From positions 62,001 through 126,000 of the forward strand of contig NZ_BNCK01000005.1 of the NCBI RefSeq assembly GCF_014656435.1: a DNA stretch of 64,000 bases, written 5' to 3'. Under the pieces are notes generated by a model that was not told where the DNA came from, ran no database searches, and saw only the letters and a list, made by a program, of their open reading frames with translations. Below, in pieces: positions 45,755 through 55,432 of this stretch. The translations under genes were made by a program, and so were the position numbers. The first letter of the stretch is position 1. Each line of letters opens with the position of its first letter. Origin of the DNA: Thalassotalea marina (GTDB lineage: Bacteria; Pseudomonadota; Gammaproteobacteria; Enterobacterales; Alteromonadaceae).

Positions 45755-47713
45755 TCATTTACTGTTAAATTCCCCTACCTTTTTAGTTTTATAAAACTTT
45801 CGTTTTGACGATTTTCTCTTGTTTGAATAGGCGCTTTTAGGGCTAGCCATATTTGCCATGTTGGGCATTTGTGTTTGTTCGGCTGTTGTTAATAGCCCTT
45901 TTAAGTTTTCTAACATTGGCGCCATAAACGTTTGGTAGCTCATGGCTTTTTGACTAATTTGCCCCAAATTAGCTTCCCATAATGCTGTCATATCTGGTGT
46001 GGTTGCCTGGCTAGGTAAACTGGCAATTAACTGCGTGCCAGCTGGTGTTGCCAAAATATTCTTGTTTTGCCGAGTAATAAAACCACGTTTAATTAACAGC
46101 TCTATCATGCCAGCACGTGTTGCTTCTGTACCTAATCCGTCGGTTTCTTTGAGTATTTTTTTAATTGCTTGGTCTTTTACATAACGAGCAATACCGGTCA
46201 TAGCGCTCAATAAGCTGGCATCGGTAAAATGTTTAGGTGGCTCAGTTTGTTTCTCTTCCAAAATCCCCTGAAGACAAGTGAGCTCTTGCCCTACTTTTAA
46301 CGGCGGTAAAGTATGCGTGGATTGTTGATCTGCCTTGCCCAAAACCTTCTTCCAGCCCAATGCTTTAGTTTGTTTGCTCGATGCACTAAAAAGACCGGTT
46401 TCTATTCGAATTTCAGCTTTGATATCTTCAAATTCGTGTGCAGGATAAAACTGCGCCAAATACTGTTTGGCAATTAGGTTATATACTTTCGCCTCATATG
46501 CCGTCAGTTTGCTGATATCCGCTTTTTTAACGGTAGGAATAATCGCATGGTGGGCTTCTACTTTTGCATTGTTCCACGCTTTACTTTTTATGCTGGTATC
46601 TGCACTTTGGCAAAACGTTGAAAGCTCTTGATTAGTACTGGCAATAGCGGCAATAACATCTTTCGCCTGATAAAAATGATCCACAGGAAGGTATTGGCAA
46701 TCTGACCGTGGATAAGTAATTAACTTATGCTTTTCGTACAACGCTTGGCAGGTATCCAAACATGCTTTGGCATTAATACCAAAGGCTTTATTTGCTGTCA
46801 TTTGTAGTTGCGACAGGTTAAAAGGCAGCGGCGCATTTTGCTTTTTAAGTTTGTTGTCGATCGTTTCTACTTTGGCCGCTTTGCCACTGATGCGATTAAC
46901 AATGTTTTCAGCCAATGCTTTGTTTAATAGTCGCCCGTCTTCGTCAAGGTAATCTTGGCATGCTTCACTAGGTAGCCACTTAGCTTTAAAGTGCTCGTTT
47001 TTTGCCGTCATCAATTTAGCAAACACTTGGTAAAAAGGTTTACTGATAAAGTCTTTAATGGTGTTGTCACGTTCAACCACTAAGCCTAATAAAGGTGTTT
47101 GCACTCGGCCAACCGATAAAACACCTTTATACCCTGCCTTTTGCCCTTGTAAGGTATAAGCTCTGGTCATATTCATGCCATAAAGCCAGTCAGCTCTGGC
47201 GCGTGCTAACGCTGAGGTAGCAAGCGGAATAAATTCACTATTGGATTTTAAGTTCGCTAGCGCTTTGCTTACGGCTTGCGGGTTTAAGTCGTTAATTAAC
47301 AAACGCTTGGCATGTTTAATTTTGCTGGCACTCGGTTTAGCATGATTGATCACTTCATCAACTAGAATTTGCCCTTCTCGATCAGGGTCGCCAGCATTAA
47401 TAATTTCACTGGCTTTTTTCACCAGTTTTTTAATTACGGTTAATTGACTGCGAGTTTTAGGTTTAGCTTTTAACTGCCATTGTTTAGGCACGATGGGTAA
47501 ATGCTCAAATTGCCATTTTTTGTATTTGGTGTCGTAGTCATCGGGTGCAGCTTGCTCAAGCAAATGCCCGACACACCAAGTCACACAATCACCATTAGCA
47601 AGCTGAATATAGCCTTGCTCATTTTTATGTGGTTTGGGAAGCACCTGTGCAATAGCACGGCCTAAACTGGGTTTCTCTGCAATATATAACTTCACGAACG
47701 AACTTAAAAACAT
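45755..47713 (-). CDS. topB: DNA topoisomerase III
   Basis: Type IA topoisomerase that relaxes or decatenates DNA in the cytoplasm. TOPRIM domain at the N-terminus (KLYIAEKPSLGRAIAQVLP, GDPDREGQILVDE), strand-passage domain with SVGRVQTPLLGLVVERD and the active-site Tyr in ITYPRSDCQYLP near residue 332. The tail after residue 625 is basic (NKRKSSKRKFYKTKK), as in E. coli TopB, which has 653 residues against 652 here. The first Met used precedes VKLYIAEKP by 6 codons; a GTG at 47695 would give the exact family start. Confidence 0.95.
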   Translation of the reverse strand: MFLSSFVKLYIAEKPSLGRAIAQVLPKPHKNEQGYIQLANGDCVTWCVGHLLEQAAPDDYDTKYKKWQFEHLPIVPKQWQLKAKPKTRSQLTVIKKLVKKASEIINAGDPDREGQILVDEVINHAKPSASKIKHAKRLLINDLNPQAVSKALANLKSNSEFIPLATSALARARADWLYGMNMTRAYTLQGQKAGYKGVLSVGRVQTPLLGLVVERDNTIKDFISKPFYQVFAKLMTAKNEHFKAKWLPSEACQDYLDEDGRLLNKALAENIVNRISGKAAKVETIDNKLKKQNAPLPFNLSQLQMTANKAFGINAKACLDTCQALYEKHKLITYPRSDCQYLPVDHFYQAKDVIAAIASTNQELSTFCQSADTSIKSKAWNNAKVEAHHAIIPTVKKADISKLTAYEAKVYNLIAKQYLAQFYPAHEFEDIKAEIRIETGLFSASSKQTKALGWKKVLGKADQQSTHTLPPLKVGQELTCLQGILEEKQTEPPKHFTDASLLSAMTGIARYVKDQAIKKILKETDGLGTEATRAGMIELLIKRGFITRQNKNILATPAGTQLIASLPSQATTPDMTALWEANLGQISQKAMSYQTFMAPMLENLKGLLTTAEQTQMPNMANMASPKSAYSNKRKSSKRKFYKTKKVGEFNSK

Positions 47714-47865
47714 GTTTATATATACAGTATTTTGGCTAACTTATTAGATATCTGCAAGCAACAATTAAGATTTATGACAATAAATCAAATACGTTGGAGG
47801 TTTAATGCGGGGAATACGAATGCGAGCACACTCGTTTTAGTACAACATTTATTCGGGAAATAAAG

Positions 47866-47901
47866 CTAAGCCAGACGGTAATTAACCGCCGACTGGCTTA
47901 G
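47866..47901 (-). terminator. Terminator after the SoxH-like metallohydrolase gene
   Basis: CTAAGCCAG pairs with CTGGCTTAG and an inner CGGT with ACCG, making a long hairpin 22 bases beyond the stop of the metallohydrolase gene (transcribed leftward). Its minus-strand tail is only CTTTATTT, so it is moderately strong. Confidence 0.7.
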
Positions 47902-47923
47902 TTATTTTGGCATGCTTAAAACA

Positions 47924-48880
47924 CTATTCTAACTTTCCAGTAATATCGTAGTAATGTGTTTGCACCATTCTGTCGGTCGTTATAAATGCCCAATTCCATT
48001 TATCATGATATTTTGCCAACGGCTGCATTTGGGTAATTTCAGCAAGTGATAAGTTTTGCTGAACTAATTTATTAATAATCTCATGCGTTTCATTGAGCAT
48101 TTTAATCGACGCTTGTAAGTCACTAATTGTCGATGTCGGGCCATGGCCAGCAATGATTTTGGTTTTTTCATCAGCCACTGCCAATATTTTTTCTACACCG
48201 GCAATAAAGCCTGCAACTGTGCCGCCATTGTCGATATCAATAAACGGGAAACGCCCGGCAAACAGTAAATCGCCAGCGTGTATTACGTTTGCGTCTTTAA
48301 AATAGACAAAAAGATCACCATCGGTATGCGCACGTGGCGTATGAAACAGCTGAATATTTTGATTATTCATGGTTATTGTTGTTTCATCGGTAATATTAAC
48401 GGTAGGAAGATATTCTTTGGATACCGAAGGCGCTTCTCGGCCTAGCGCTTTTATAGCGCGTGGTGAAACTAGGTATTTCCTAACGTTTGGGTGCGCCATA
48501 ATTGTTGCGCCTTTACTTTTAAAGTAAGCATTTCCCATAACGTGATCGCGGTGCAAATGCGTATTTAATACTAGGTTGACTTCCCTATTATTGGATAGTT
48601 TTTTTTGTGCACTATCAATCAGATCAACTAAGTGTTCCATTTGAGTGTCAACCATAAACACGCCGTCGTCACCAATTAACACGGCAACGTTACCAGAACG
48701 ATCTGTTCTAAGTTCATAAATTCCCTGTCCAAGGTCACTGACTTTAATATCAAAACCTTTGTATCCGTCGTGTTTTTCCGCCATTGCTAAATTACTTAAA
48801 AATAAACTAGCAACTGCAAAAAATGAAAAAGTGAGTTTTGTCATAGCTTTATTTAACTGTGGAATATTATGCTTCATCAT
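47924..48880 (-). CDS. Exported metallo-beta-lactamase-fold protein (SoxH/quinoprotein-relay-like)
   Basis: The zinc motif NTHLHRDHVMGNAYF and the downstream ligands in FHTPRAHTDGDLF and HGPTSTI identify a metallo-beta-lactamase-fold hydrolase of the type often called MBL-fold or SoxH-like. The N-terminus carries a signal peptide (FSFFAVASLFLSNLAMAEK). Start is uncertain: MMKHNIPQ at 48880, or MTKLTFSFF at 48844 without a visible ribosome site for either. It is not part of a visible sulfur or methanol pathway. Confidence 0.8.
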   Translation of the reverse strand: MMKHNIPQLNKAMTKLTFSFFAVASLFLSNLAMAEKHDGYKGFDIKVSDLGQGIYELRTDRSGNVAVLIGDDGVFMVDTQMEHLVDLIDSAQKKLSNNREVNLVLNTHLHRDHVMGNAYFKSKGATIMAHPNVRKYLVSPRAIKALGREAPSVSKEYLPTVNITDETTITMNNQNIQLFHTPRAHTDGDLFVYFKDANVIHAGDLLFAGRFPFIDIDNGGTVAGFIAGVEKILAVADEKTKIIAGHGPTSTISDLQASIKMLNETHEIINKLVQQNLSLAEITQMQPLAKYHDKWNWAFITTDRMVQTHYYDITGKLE

Positions 48881-49023
48881 AATGACACCATTGCAAACAT
48901 AGAATTTTGTATTTGTTACAGTATGTAAAGTTTAACAATACACTCGATAGCAAGCGCTGTATAGGATGACGTGAATAGTAAGTTTTAATCTACTAGCTTC
49001 TAAATAATTACGATTGAATATGA

Positions 49024-49266
49024 CTAGATTTTCGCGCTATTGGGCTTTGTTTTGCTGGCTAAAGTAAATTTAAGCATTATTGTACCCAAATAAAATAGCC
49101 CCCCAAAAACACCTAAATCGACCAATAGCTTTTCAATGTGAAAGCCATCTGAAAAAAGAGAATACTCAAAAGAGAAGTAATAAAAAATAGCTTTTGATCC
49201 AAAGTATGCGACGATAAATGGTACAAAAAACTTTAAGAAAGAGTGATTTGATTGAACATTATCCAT
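49024..49266 (-). CDS. Small membrane protein, 80 aa
   Basis: Two hydrophobic segments (FFVPFIVAYFGSKAIFYYF and LLVDLGVFGGLFYLGTIML) and a basic C-terminal tail (ASKTKPNSAKI). AAGGAAATTTCATT precedes ATG. No family recognised. A second small membrane protein lies just upstream on the same strand and may share a transcript. Confidence 0.6.
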   Translation of the reverse strand: MDNVQSNHSFLKFFVPFIVAYFGSKAIFYYFSFEYSLFSDGFHIEKLLVDLGVFGGLFYLGTIMLKFTLASKTKPNSAKI

Positions 49267-49347
49267 AATGAAATTTCCTTATAAAGGAATCAGCTTATCA
49301 CCATAAATACGAGATGAATTTACAAAAAACGCCTAATAAAACGATGG

Positions 49348-49539
49348 TTACGGACTAAACTCATCATTATTTTTTACCCATCGATAAATTGGGTATGCAC
49401 ATAGCAATGGAATAAAAGTCAGAATAATAGCCTTAACAAAGTCCACTTGTCGTAGTTCACCAATGTTATAGAAAAAACAAACTATTCCAACGGTAAGAGC
49501 CAACCACACCGACCAAAACGCTTCTTTTTTAGTCATCAT
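49348..49539 (-). CDS. Small membrane protein, 63 aa
   Basis: Two hydrophobic segments (FWSVWLALTVGIVCFFY, AIILTFIPLLCAYPIY) and a short polar tail. The ATG start is preceded by AATGGATTTAAA, a poor ribosome site. It lies 82 bases upstream of the 80-residue membrane protein in the same direction. Function unknown. Confidence 0.55.
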   Translation of the reverse strand: MMTKKEAFWSVWLALTVGIVCFFYNIGELRQVDFVKAIILTFIPLLCAYPIYRWVKNNDEFSP

Positions 49540-49732
49540 TTTAAATCCATTTAGTTATTGAGAAACGGTATAAATTATGAACAACAGTTGACCACGATAA
49601 GTGAACAAAGCGCAGCTGTCAATTTTATGATTTCGTCGAAAGCTTTCCGTAAAAAGCTCCTTTATTAATAAAAAAGAACGGTTCATAAGCAAACAATGTT
49701 TTCAATACATAAAGCATGAAAAACTAAACAAA

Positions 49733-50470
49733 CTATTGAAACGGGTTAGGCATTTTAGACAAAGTAAATATGATAGCGTTACCAAACGCCGCTAACGAAA
49801 ATCCACGAATAAGTAAAACAAAGATAACCTGCATACCACCAGAAGCACTGCGAATATACTGCAGCGGATAGTCAAAGAATATCAATAAATAAAGCAGGTT
49901 ATAGTAGGCAATGCGCATACCGTCTAACACATAGTGTTGCCCATCGGCAGTGACTACTTCCATACACATGAGCCGTGCGCCATTTCTACTAATATGAATC
50001 AGATCACGCGTATGTCGATGGCGTTTATCTCGGTAGGTGTAACTAACAATAACTTCTTTGATATCGTTTCGAATTATCGTTACTGAGCCTTTTTGTGTTT
50101 TCCTAAGCCCAGTTCCAGCTATCGTTATACTATCTTTTGAAATGACAATTTCATTGGATTTTCGGCGGCCATATTTGGCAAATATTAGAAAACGTTTAGT
50201 AAAAAATATAATTGAAAAACAAGATAACAACCCAAAAAGCGCAATTAATGGTTTTACTTCATACGGGTAATACAGTGCCCAAGCCGCTAACATAAGAACA
50301 AGCAAGGCAAACAGCAATTCCATGCCAAACGATAGCGTGCTAAGCCCCCATAAAGTTTTTAAAGAAACACAAGATTGCTCAGTCAGGCTGTCGCGCTCCT
50401 TAAAACTTGCATATTTAAACCATTTTTTATTGTCTAATGACAGCGATAACGAATGTTTAGCGATAGACAT
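49733..50470 (-). CDS. Hypothetical membrane protein with PH-like domain, 245 aa
   Basis: Two adjacent N-terminal helices (ELLFALLVLMLAAWALYYP and IALFGLLSCFSIIFFTKRF), then a 110-residue globular region rich in beta strands (EIVISKDSITIAGTGLRK), and a short C-terminal hydrophobic part. It is unusually rich in Arg/His (TYRDKRHRHTRDLIHI). The layout is like that of the protein at 40499. Not otherwise recognised. No partners are evident. Confidence 0.6.
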   Translation of the reverse strand: MSIAKHSLSLSLDNKKWFKYASFKERDSLTEQSCVSLKTLWGLSTLSFGMELLFALLVLMLAAWALYYPYEVKPLIALFGLLSCFSIIFFTKRFLIFAKYGRRKSNEIVISKDSITIAGTGLRKTQKGSVTIIRNDIKEVIVSYTYRDKRHRHTRDLIHISRNGARLMCMEVVTADGQHYVLDGMRIAYYNLLYLLIFFDYPLQYIRSASGGMQVIFVLLIRGFSLAAFGNAIIFTLSKMPNPFQ

Positions 50471-50600
50471 AGTTCCCTTTACTTCTTCTTGTTTACTTTA
50501 CTAAATAATTATAATTATTAACTACTTAAACCAAATTCATATAATTGAATTACATAACAAAATCTCTCGTTTATTTTGTAACATCAACAGTAATGAACAA

Positions 50601-50645
50601 GTAATTGTTGGCTTCAGTGTGAAGATAAACTTAGCCAACAATTAC
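50601..50645. repeat. 13-bp inverted repeat in an otherwise empty intergenic region
   Basis: GTAATTGTTGGCT and AGCCAACAATTAC pair perfectly across a 19-base loop in the 327-base gap between two leftward genes. No strong T tract follows, so it may be a terminator, a protein site or part of a small RNA. Nothing else was seen in this gap apart from a run of eight C (50779..50786). Confidence 0.5.
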
Positions 50646-50797
50646 AATTCCATTTTCCTTAGCCTTGTTTGGCACTTTGATGTAGGCCAATATACTTTCT
50701 TTTAGAAATAAAACCCTGATAATTCACTGAACGATGAAAATACCTTGTACTTTCAACTACTTTTAATTGTGGTGCATGGTAAATCGGCCCCCCCCTT

Positions 50798-51253
50798 TTA
50801 TTTATTTCTTGTGTAATATTCTCTTATATGGCTATTACCACTTGCTCCAGCAGCCCCCATATATACCCAATAGGTATCTTCACCTTCAAAGTGCAGTTGA
50901 GATATTTCTTTCTTACCATACCTTTCATACTGTATCGCGATACTGTTACTTGTACATCCTAACACGTTGAAAGCAATACGTTCTTCTGAAGCTGGGCGTT
51001 TCATTGTTTTCTTGCCCATCTTGAGCTCAATTTCAGGGGAATTAACGCTCATCTCATTTTTGCCGTTAAATTTGATGACTTCAATTCCTTGCGTTTGAAT
51101 CATAAAAGACCAAGCTTTGTCTTCTATATTTGCCCATTGTTTATTGAACAACTCAAATTTCTCTTTGGAAGAAGTCCATGTTCCATCTAATGATGGGCAA
51201 CAATAGCCAACACTTGGGATCATGATTGATAAACACATTAATACTCTTTTCAT
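50798..51253 (-). CDS. Hypothetical exported protein, 151 aa
   Basis: A short hydrophobic N-terminus (VLMCLSIMIPSVGYC) leads to a small beta-rich domain beginning CPSLDGTWTSSKEKFE, similar in style to small lipocalin-like periplasmic proteins. The ribosome site is weak. Not assigned to a family. The gene lies downstream of nothing obvious and is 300 bases from the TPR protein gene. Confidence 0.6.
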   Translation of the reverse strand: MKRVLMCLSIMIPSVGYCCPSLDGTWTSSKEKFELFNKQWANIEDKAWSFMIQTQGIEVIKFNGKNEMSVNSPEIELKMGKKTMKRPASEERIAFNVLGCTSNSIAIQYERYGKKEISQLHFEGEDTYWVYMGAAGASGNSHIREYYTRNK

Positions 51254-51555
51254 AAATAAATTTAGTAATCCTTGCTCAAAAATATCGTTAAATAGCTATA
51301 CATAATGACTCCTACACAATGCCAACCGCCACATCTTCATGAGTTAACTTAATTAGGCAGAGTCATAAATAGTTTATCAATTAAATAAACTGCTGAAGCG
51401 GGCAGCGCTAAACATAGCATAATTTTCAGAGACTTAGTTACCGATAAAGAGTTTTAAATGTAACCATTTTGAAGAAAACCGTAGCGCTTAATTTCCTCAT
51501 TTGAAAATTAGCGTTTCACCTTTTGTTTAAAACGCTTATTTCGCTGATAAAATCA
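51254..51555. other. Intergenic region without recognisable gene
   Basis: This 302-base AT-rich stretch has no hairpin and no convincing ORF; a short minus-strand frame of about 23 codons (LCLALPASAVYLIDKL) lacks a start and a ribosome site. Confidence 0.5.
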
Positions 51556-52560
51556 TTAAAACTTGCACTGTTTCACCGCATCAAACCAAGTCCTATTAAA
51601 CCTAGTATTGTTAACTTTCGGTATAGGTAGCTCTTCCGATATTTGTAACGGTTTGGCTAAATACTTAACCACAAGGCTTCTATCCCCATCATTAAAATGT
51701 TTTAGTAACGCTAGAAGCATTTGTTTTTGATTAATTGTGGGGGGATTACCCAATAAGTCCTGATATCCAGCATCTATCCACTGAAGTAATGCCATATATG
51801 CTTCACTCGAGAGTGAGCTCGCCAACCTTTTGGTCGTTGGATACAACCTTGTATAACTAAGCTCATCTTTTTGTAAGACAAAAATAAGTAACAGTATAGT
51901 CCCTGAGCGCACTTTACCTACTCGTTTATTGATTGACTGGTAAAGTTTAAGTGCCCCTTTAAAATATTGCTCAGCCAGCGGAATGTTTTTCTCTTGCAAC
52001 GCAATCAAGCCCGAATTGTGATGTGCATTCGCCAACATATTTTTATCATTGAGCGAGCGCGCTTTCTCAATGACAGATGCGTACAATGACTTTGCTTTAT
52101 CTAAATCATTTGCTTGGCGAGCAAGTAAAGCTTGGCTATTAATGACAAGTAACTTGCGTTTGTCGTTCGGTGCATGTTGATAAGCACAATTAAGGCTGTA
52201 TCTTGCGTCTTCAATATACCCATTTAAACGCAGCCAAATACCCAACGCGCTTGTGATACTGGTAATATTCTGCTGAAAATAAGCATGTTTTTGATACTTA
52301 AATAGCTCGTCTAGCGAATCTATCAAATTATCTAGTTTAGAAAGTGGCAGCGACGCACGCATATGTAGAATATGCCATTCAATTAATTGTTGTTCGGTTA
52401 ATACCAACTCAGACTTTATTGCTTGCAGCAAATCAAAGCTGTGACTTGGTTTAACCGTTAAATAGTCCTGCGCTTCTTTTAGCCTTGCTGCAACGGATTC
52501 GTTGCCAACAGCTGGAAAACAAACAACAATGATTAAAAAAAATATAGAACGTAGCACCAC
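51556..52560 (-). CDS. Hypothetical exported TPR-like protein, 334 aa
   Basis: Start GTG at 52560 with a hydrophobic N-terminus (SIFFLIIVVCFPAVGNES), so probably periplasmic. Middle residues include TPR-type helix pairs, such as NAHHNSGLIALQEKNIPLAEQYFKG. The protein is almost all helical. TPR proteins at the envelope act as scaffolds. It is divergent from the diguanylate cyclase gene, which suggests but does not show a regulatory link. No ribosome site is apparent. Confidence 0.6.
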   Translation of the reverse strand: MVLRSIFFLIIVVCFPAVGNESVAARLKEAQDYLTVKPSHSFDLLQAIKSELVLTEQQLIEWHILHMRASLPLSKLDNLIDSLDELFKYQKHAYFQQNITSITSALGIWLRLNGYIEDARYSLNCAYQHAPNDKRKLLVINSQALLARQANDLDKAKSLYASVIEKARSLNDKNMLANAHHNSGLIALQEKNIPLAEQYFKGALKLYQSINKRVGKVRSGTILLLIFVLQKDELSYTRLYPTTKRLASSLSSEAYMALLQWIDAGYQDLLGNPPTINQKQMLLALLKHFNDGDRSLVVKYLAKPLQISEELPIPKVNNTRFNRTWFDAVKQCKF

Positions 52561-52816
52561 GTATTAAAGCCCATAGAAAAACTAACTTAATTATAGCCAT
52601 GATGAATGGTAATGTTGATTTTAATCGTTGGCTTTGTCTAAACACTGGTTCTATTTAATCGTGTGTGCTCAGTTAACCACCGCCGTTTGAAAGCTATCTG
52701 TATAATCAACGACTCTGACCGCATTGATTCATTGATTCACTGTTTTTATCTGGTTTGTCAGTGTTTTGACGATATAATAGTTTAAATGCAGTGTAGTATG
52801 TAAAGTAGTAACCACC

Positions 52817-54106
52817 TTGTATCAAAATATTAATGTTGATCATTTACCGGTGATCTCAACAACAGTAGAAGTGACCGGATTTAATTACGCTCCAGATATT
52901 ATTTGGATATTTGATTTGGACCGTCATGGTTTTTGGTGGGGAAACCAGCGAGCGCTTGAATTTTGGGGGCTCGAAAATGTTGAACAACTGATCAATAAAG
53001 ACTTGTCAGATGATACTGAAGGGGCTCGCAAGCGCACGGAACAAACGTTTGTAAAAGCGGTCGTTGAGGGGCAAACACAAGACCCATGGACGACCTACCC
53101 AAATGGCAAACCCAAGTTAATGTTCATGCGTCATGTCGCTGTACTCTTAGGCGAAGAAAAACATCGCGGCATTATTGCCTTCATCAGCGAGCAACTAGAC
53201 CATAATGTACAACCTGAAAATTTGTTATTTGCCGAAGCTGTGCGCTATACGTCAGCGATGGTAAGTTGTTATGACTTAAGTGGAAAACGACTTTTTGAAA
53301 ACCCAGCTTTTACTTTATGTTATGACACAGCAACTTCGACACAACCAGTCAGTGACTTTGTTATGCGCTTTTGTGATAAGACGCAAGGAGAGCAAAGGCT
53401 AAAGCAGGCACAGCAACAACAAGATTGCCAACATGAGCATTTAATGCAGACAAAACAAGGCCTTAAACGCCATAATGTTGATGTGAGATCGAGTCGCCAT
53501 CCCATAACGGGAGACTACGTTTTCTTAGTGACAGAATACGATGTTACAGAGCTTCACGATATAATTTCAGAGCTAAAAAAAACCAAAGCTACACTTAAAC
53601 AATTAGCACATTATGACCCATTAACATCGTTACCAACGGTATGGTTGTCGCGTGAACGAGTACAAAATGCTTTGGTAAAAGCAAAGCGTGATAAAACAAT
53701 CGTGGCGGTTATGTTTATTGATTTAGATGGCTTTAAACAAGTGAATGACAACTACGGCCACGCAACGGGCGACAAACTGCTCACGCTTGTAGGAAAAAGG
53801 CTTGCGAGTATATTTAGGGAATCTGATACTGTAGGCCGTATTGGCGGCGATGAATTTCTTGTTTGTCTTCCAGAACTCTCGACAAAAAATAATGCATACA
53901 ATTTAGCTGAAAAAACCATTGAAGAGTTATCACGTGAATTTGATATTTTTGACGATAACGGGCGAACGCAACACGCCAATATTAGCGCAAGTATCGGCAT
54001 TGCTTTTTATCCAGATGAAGGGCGAGAAGTTGACTCGTTAATTAAAGTGGCTGACAAAAAAATGTATCAAGCGAAAAATAGTGGCAAAAATAAATTCGTT
54101 GTTTGA
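52817..54106 (+). CDS. PAS-PAS-GGDEF diguanylate cyclase
   Basis: Cytoplasmic c-di-GMP synthase of 429 residues. Two PAS-type sensor regions cover about residues 18-130 (APDIIWIFDLDRHGFWWGNQ) and 145-255. The GGDEF domain (260-429) is intact: RIGGDEFLV near residue 343, with the allosteric RxxD site (RESD) five residues before it, so product inhibition is expected. Start is TTG at 52817 because no upstream ATG exists in frame and the first in-frame ATG lies deep in the first PAS domain. TATAAT at 52773 could be its -10 box. Confidence 0.88.
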   Translation: MYQNINVDHLPVISTTVEVTGFNYAPDIIWIFDLDRHGFWWGNQRALEFWGLENVEQLINKDLSDDTEGARKRTEQTFVKAVVEGQTQDPWTTYPNGKPKLMFMRHVAVLLGEEKHRGIIAFISEQLDHNVQPENLLFAEAVRYTSAMVSCYDLSGKRLFENPAFTLCYDTATSTQPVSDFVMRFCDKTQGEQRLKQAQQQQDCQHEHLMQTKQGLKRHNVDVRSSRHPITGDYVFLVTEYDVTELHDIISELKKTKATLKQLAHYDPLTSLPTVWLSRERVQNALVKAKRDKTIVAVMFIDLDGFKQVNDNYGHATGDKLLTLVGKRLASIFRESDTVGRIGGDEFLVCLPELSTKNNAYNLAEKTIEELSREFDIFDDNGRTQHANISASIGIAFYPDEGREVDSLIKVADKKMYQAKNSGKNKFVV

Positions 54107-54337
54107 AGCCAAATTAACCAGACACCTACCAAAAAGAGCTCGGTGACAATTGATAGTTCTTATCATTTATCTTCGGCAATCGCATTTTCACCTTGCAGTT
54201 TAGTATGATGATCACAGTTTACTTTGAATATCCTAGCGCTGGCCTACGCATTACCGTTATGAAATTCAAATACGAATCAGAGGTATGTGTCACTAATTTA
54301 ACTAGACACCCAAAGTTATATTATTTTGAAGCAAAAA

Positions 54338-54359
54338 AAGCGAGCCGTTAAGCTCGCTT
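54338..54359 (-). terminator. Terminator at the end of the protease/PPC operon
   Basis: An 8-bp stem AAGCGAGC/GCTCGCTT with a 6-base loop and minus-strand T7 tail, 114 bases past the stop of the membrane protein gene. Between 54107 and 54337 no gene was seen. Confidence 0.8.
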
Positions 54360-54388
54360 CTATATTTTTGGGATACAACTTGGGCATG

Positions 54389-54408
54389 TGTAATTAAGTT
54401 GGTTAATT
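54389..54408. repeat. Left arm of a 20-bp inverted repeat flanking the protease/PPC operon
   Basis: TGTAATTAAGTTGGTTAATT, whose exact reverse complement lies at 59323..59342 on the other side of the four-gene operon. Confidence 0.65.
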
Positions 54409-54472
54409 TAATCCTTAAATGAAAAATGCCTAAAACCCCAGTTGCAATTTAATTGGTTAAAAATTACATTTT

Positions 54473-55432
54473 TTACTCTATGCAGAAACGAATAGATACT
54501 TTGATCGTTGTGTAAAAAGCTCCCAACAATACCCAAAGTAAAATCACGGTTTCATCATTATATAATTTTGTCCAAAAACTATTCTTTAAACCTATGCTCT
54601 CAGTCTTGTATCGATCAACTACACCAATTGTTCCCTTACTGGCATAGGTAATTTTCATCCCCGGAGATTCATTTACTAAGACAAAGCCAGAGCTTTGAAC
54701 TGTCTGATCCTTTATTGAAAACATATCTCCAACAGTTAGTTCGTATGGTTCAGATAAGTAATACTCCTGCGACAATACCGCCTTATCTGCAATAGAAATC
54801 TTTCCATCTAGTAATATTGGAGTTCTCGTCACAGACTCTTTTATTTCTCCACCAATTTTCACTACTCCATCAATAGCCATAGTAAAAGATTCATGAGACT
54901 TGACCTCATATTCTACAACAACACAATCTGACAATTGCTCCGAATATCCCTCAACTTCCCCAACAGAATCATTATCTTCAGTAGTCAGCGTAATTTGTAG
55001 ATTTCCAGTACCTAACCTCAGGAATTCAATAGATGTATCATTGTAAATTTTTAATAAGCCAGAGACCTTAGATGACGATTCATCACAATCATTGTATAAC
55101 GTAGCTTCTTTTAACAACCAATTTGGGTAGTGGATTTGATTAAATGAGCTAACGTTGATTTTTTCTGTAGTGGCAACAACATTAAACAATGTATTAGAGT
55201 TACTAAAAAATAAAAAGGATATAAAAAAAATTCCAGCTAAAAACGCCCAAAAAAGTATTGCTAAAGCCCAAATAGCTTTATGTTTAGCGCTTTCATTTGC
55301 TTCTCTAACAAATTGATTTGCCGTGTAGGGCATTTCTTCTGTTGCTACAAATATACCTAAAAGGAATTTTTGCCATCCCTTTGCCTTCGAATCTACATTC
55401 ACACGTTTATTGTTGTTATTTTTTACTGTCAT
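54473..55432 (-). CDS. Hypothetical membrane protein, last gene of the protease/PPC operon
   Basis: Two membrane helices (AIWALAILFWAFLAGIFFISF near residue 52-75 and ILLWVLLGAFYTTIKVSI at the C-terminus) hold a 200-residue extracytoplasmic beta-rich domain. A polar N-terminus rich in Lys and Asn lies in the cytoplasm. The ATG overlaps the previous gene by 17 bases, so translation is coupled. No family is recognised. Its topology (short cytoplasmic tail, one large periplasmic domain, second helix at the end) resembles sensors or anchors for periplasmic proteases, which is inference only. Confidence 0.65.
   Translation of the reverse strand: MTVKNNNNKRVNVDSKAKGWQKFLLGIFVATEEMPYTANQFVREANESAKHKAIWALAILFWAFLAGIFFISFLFFSNSNTLFNVVATTEKINVSSFNQIHYPNWLLKEATLYNDCDESSSKVSGLLKIYNDTSIEFLRLGTGNLQITLTTEDNDSVGEVEGYSEQLSDCVVVEYEVKSHESFTMAIDGVVKIGGEIKESVTRTPILLDGKISIADKAVLSQEYYLSEPYELTVGDMFSIKDQTVQSSGFVLVNESPGMKITYASKGTIGVVDRYKTESIGLKNSFWTKLYNDETVILLWVLLGAFYTTIKVSIRFCIE

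Noticed and set aside
50779-50786. Run of eight C bases
   Set aside because: Homopolymer in an intergenic region; could be phase-variable only if in a promoter or gene, which is not supported here.
51254-51555. Short hydrophobic frame LCLALPASAVYLIDKL
   Set aside because: About 23 codons, with no start or ribosome site in a supported position.
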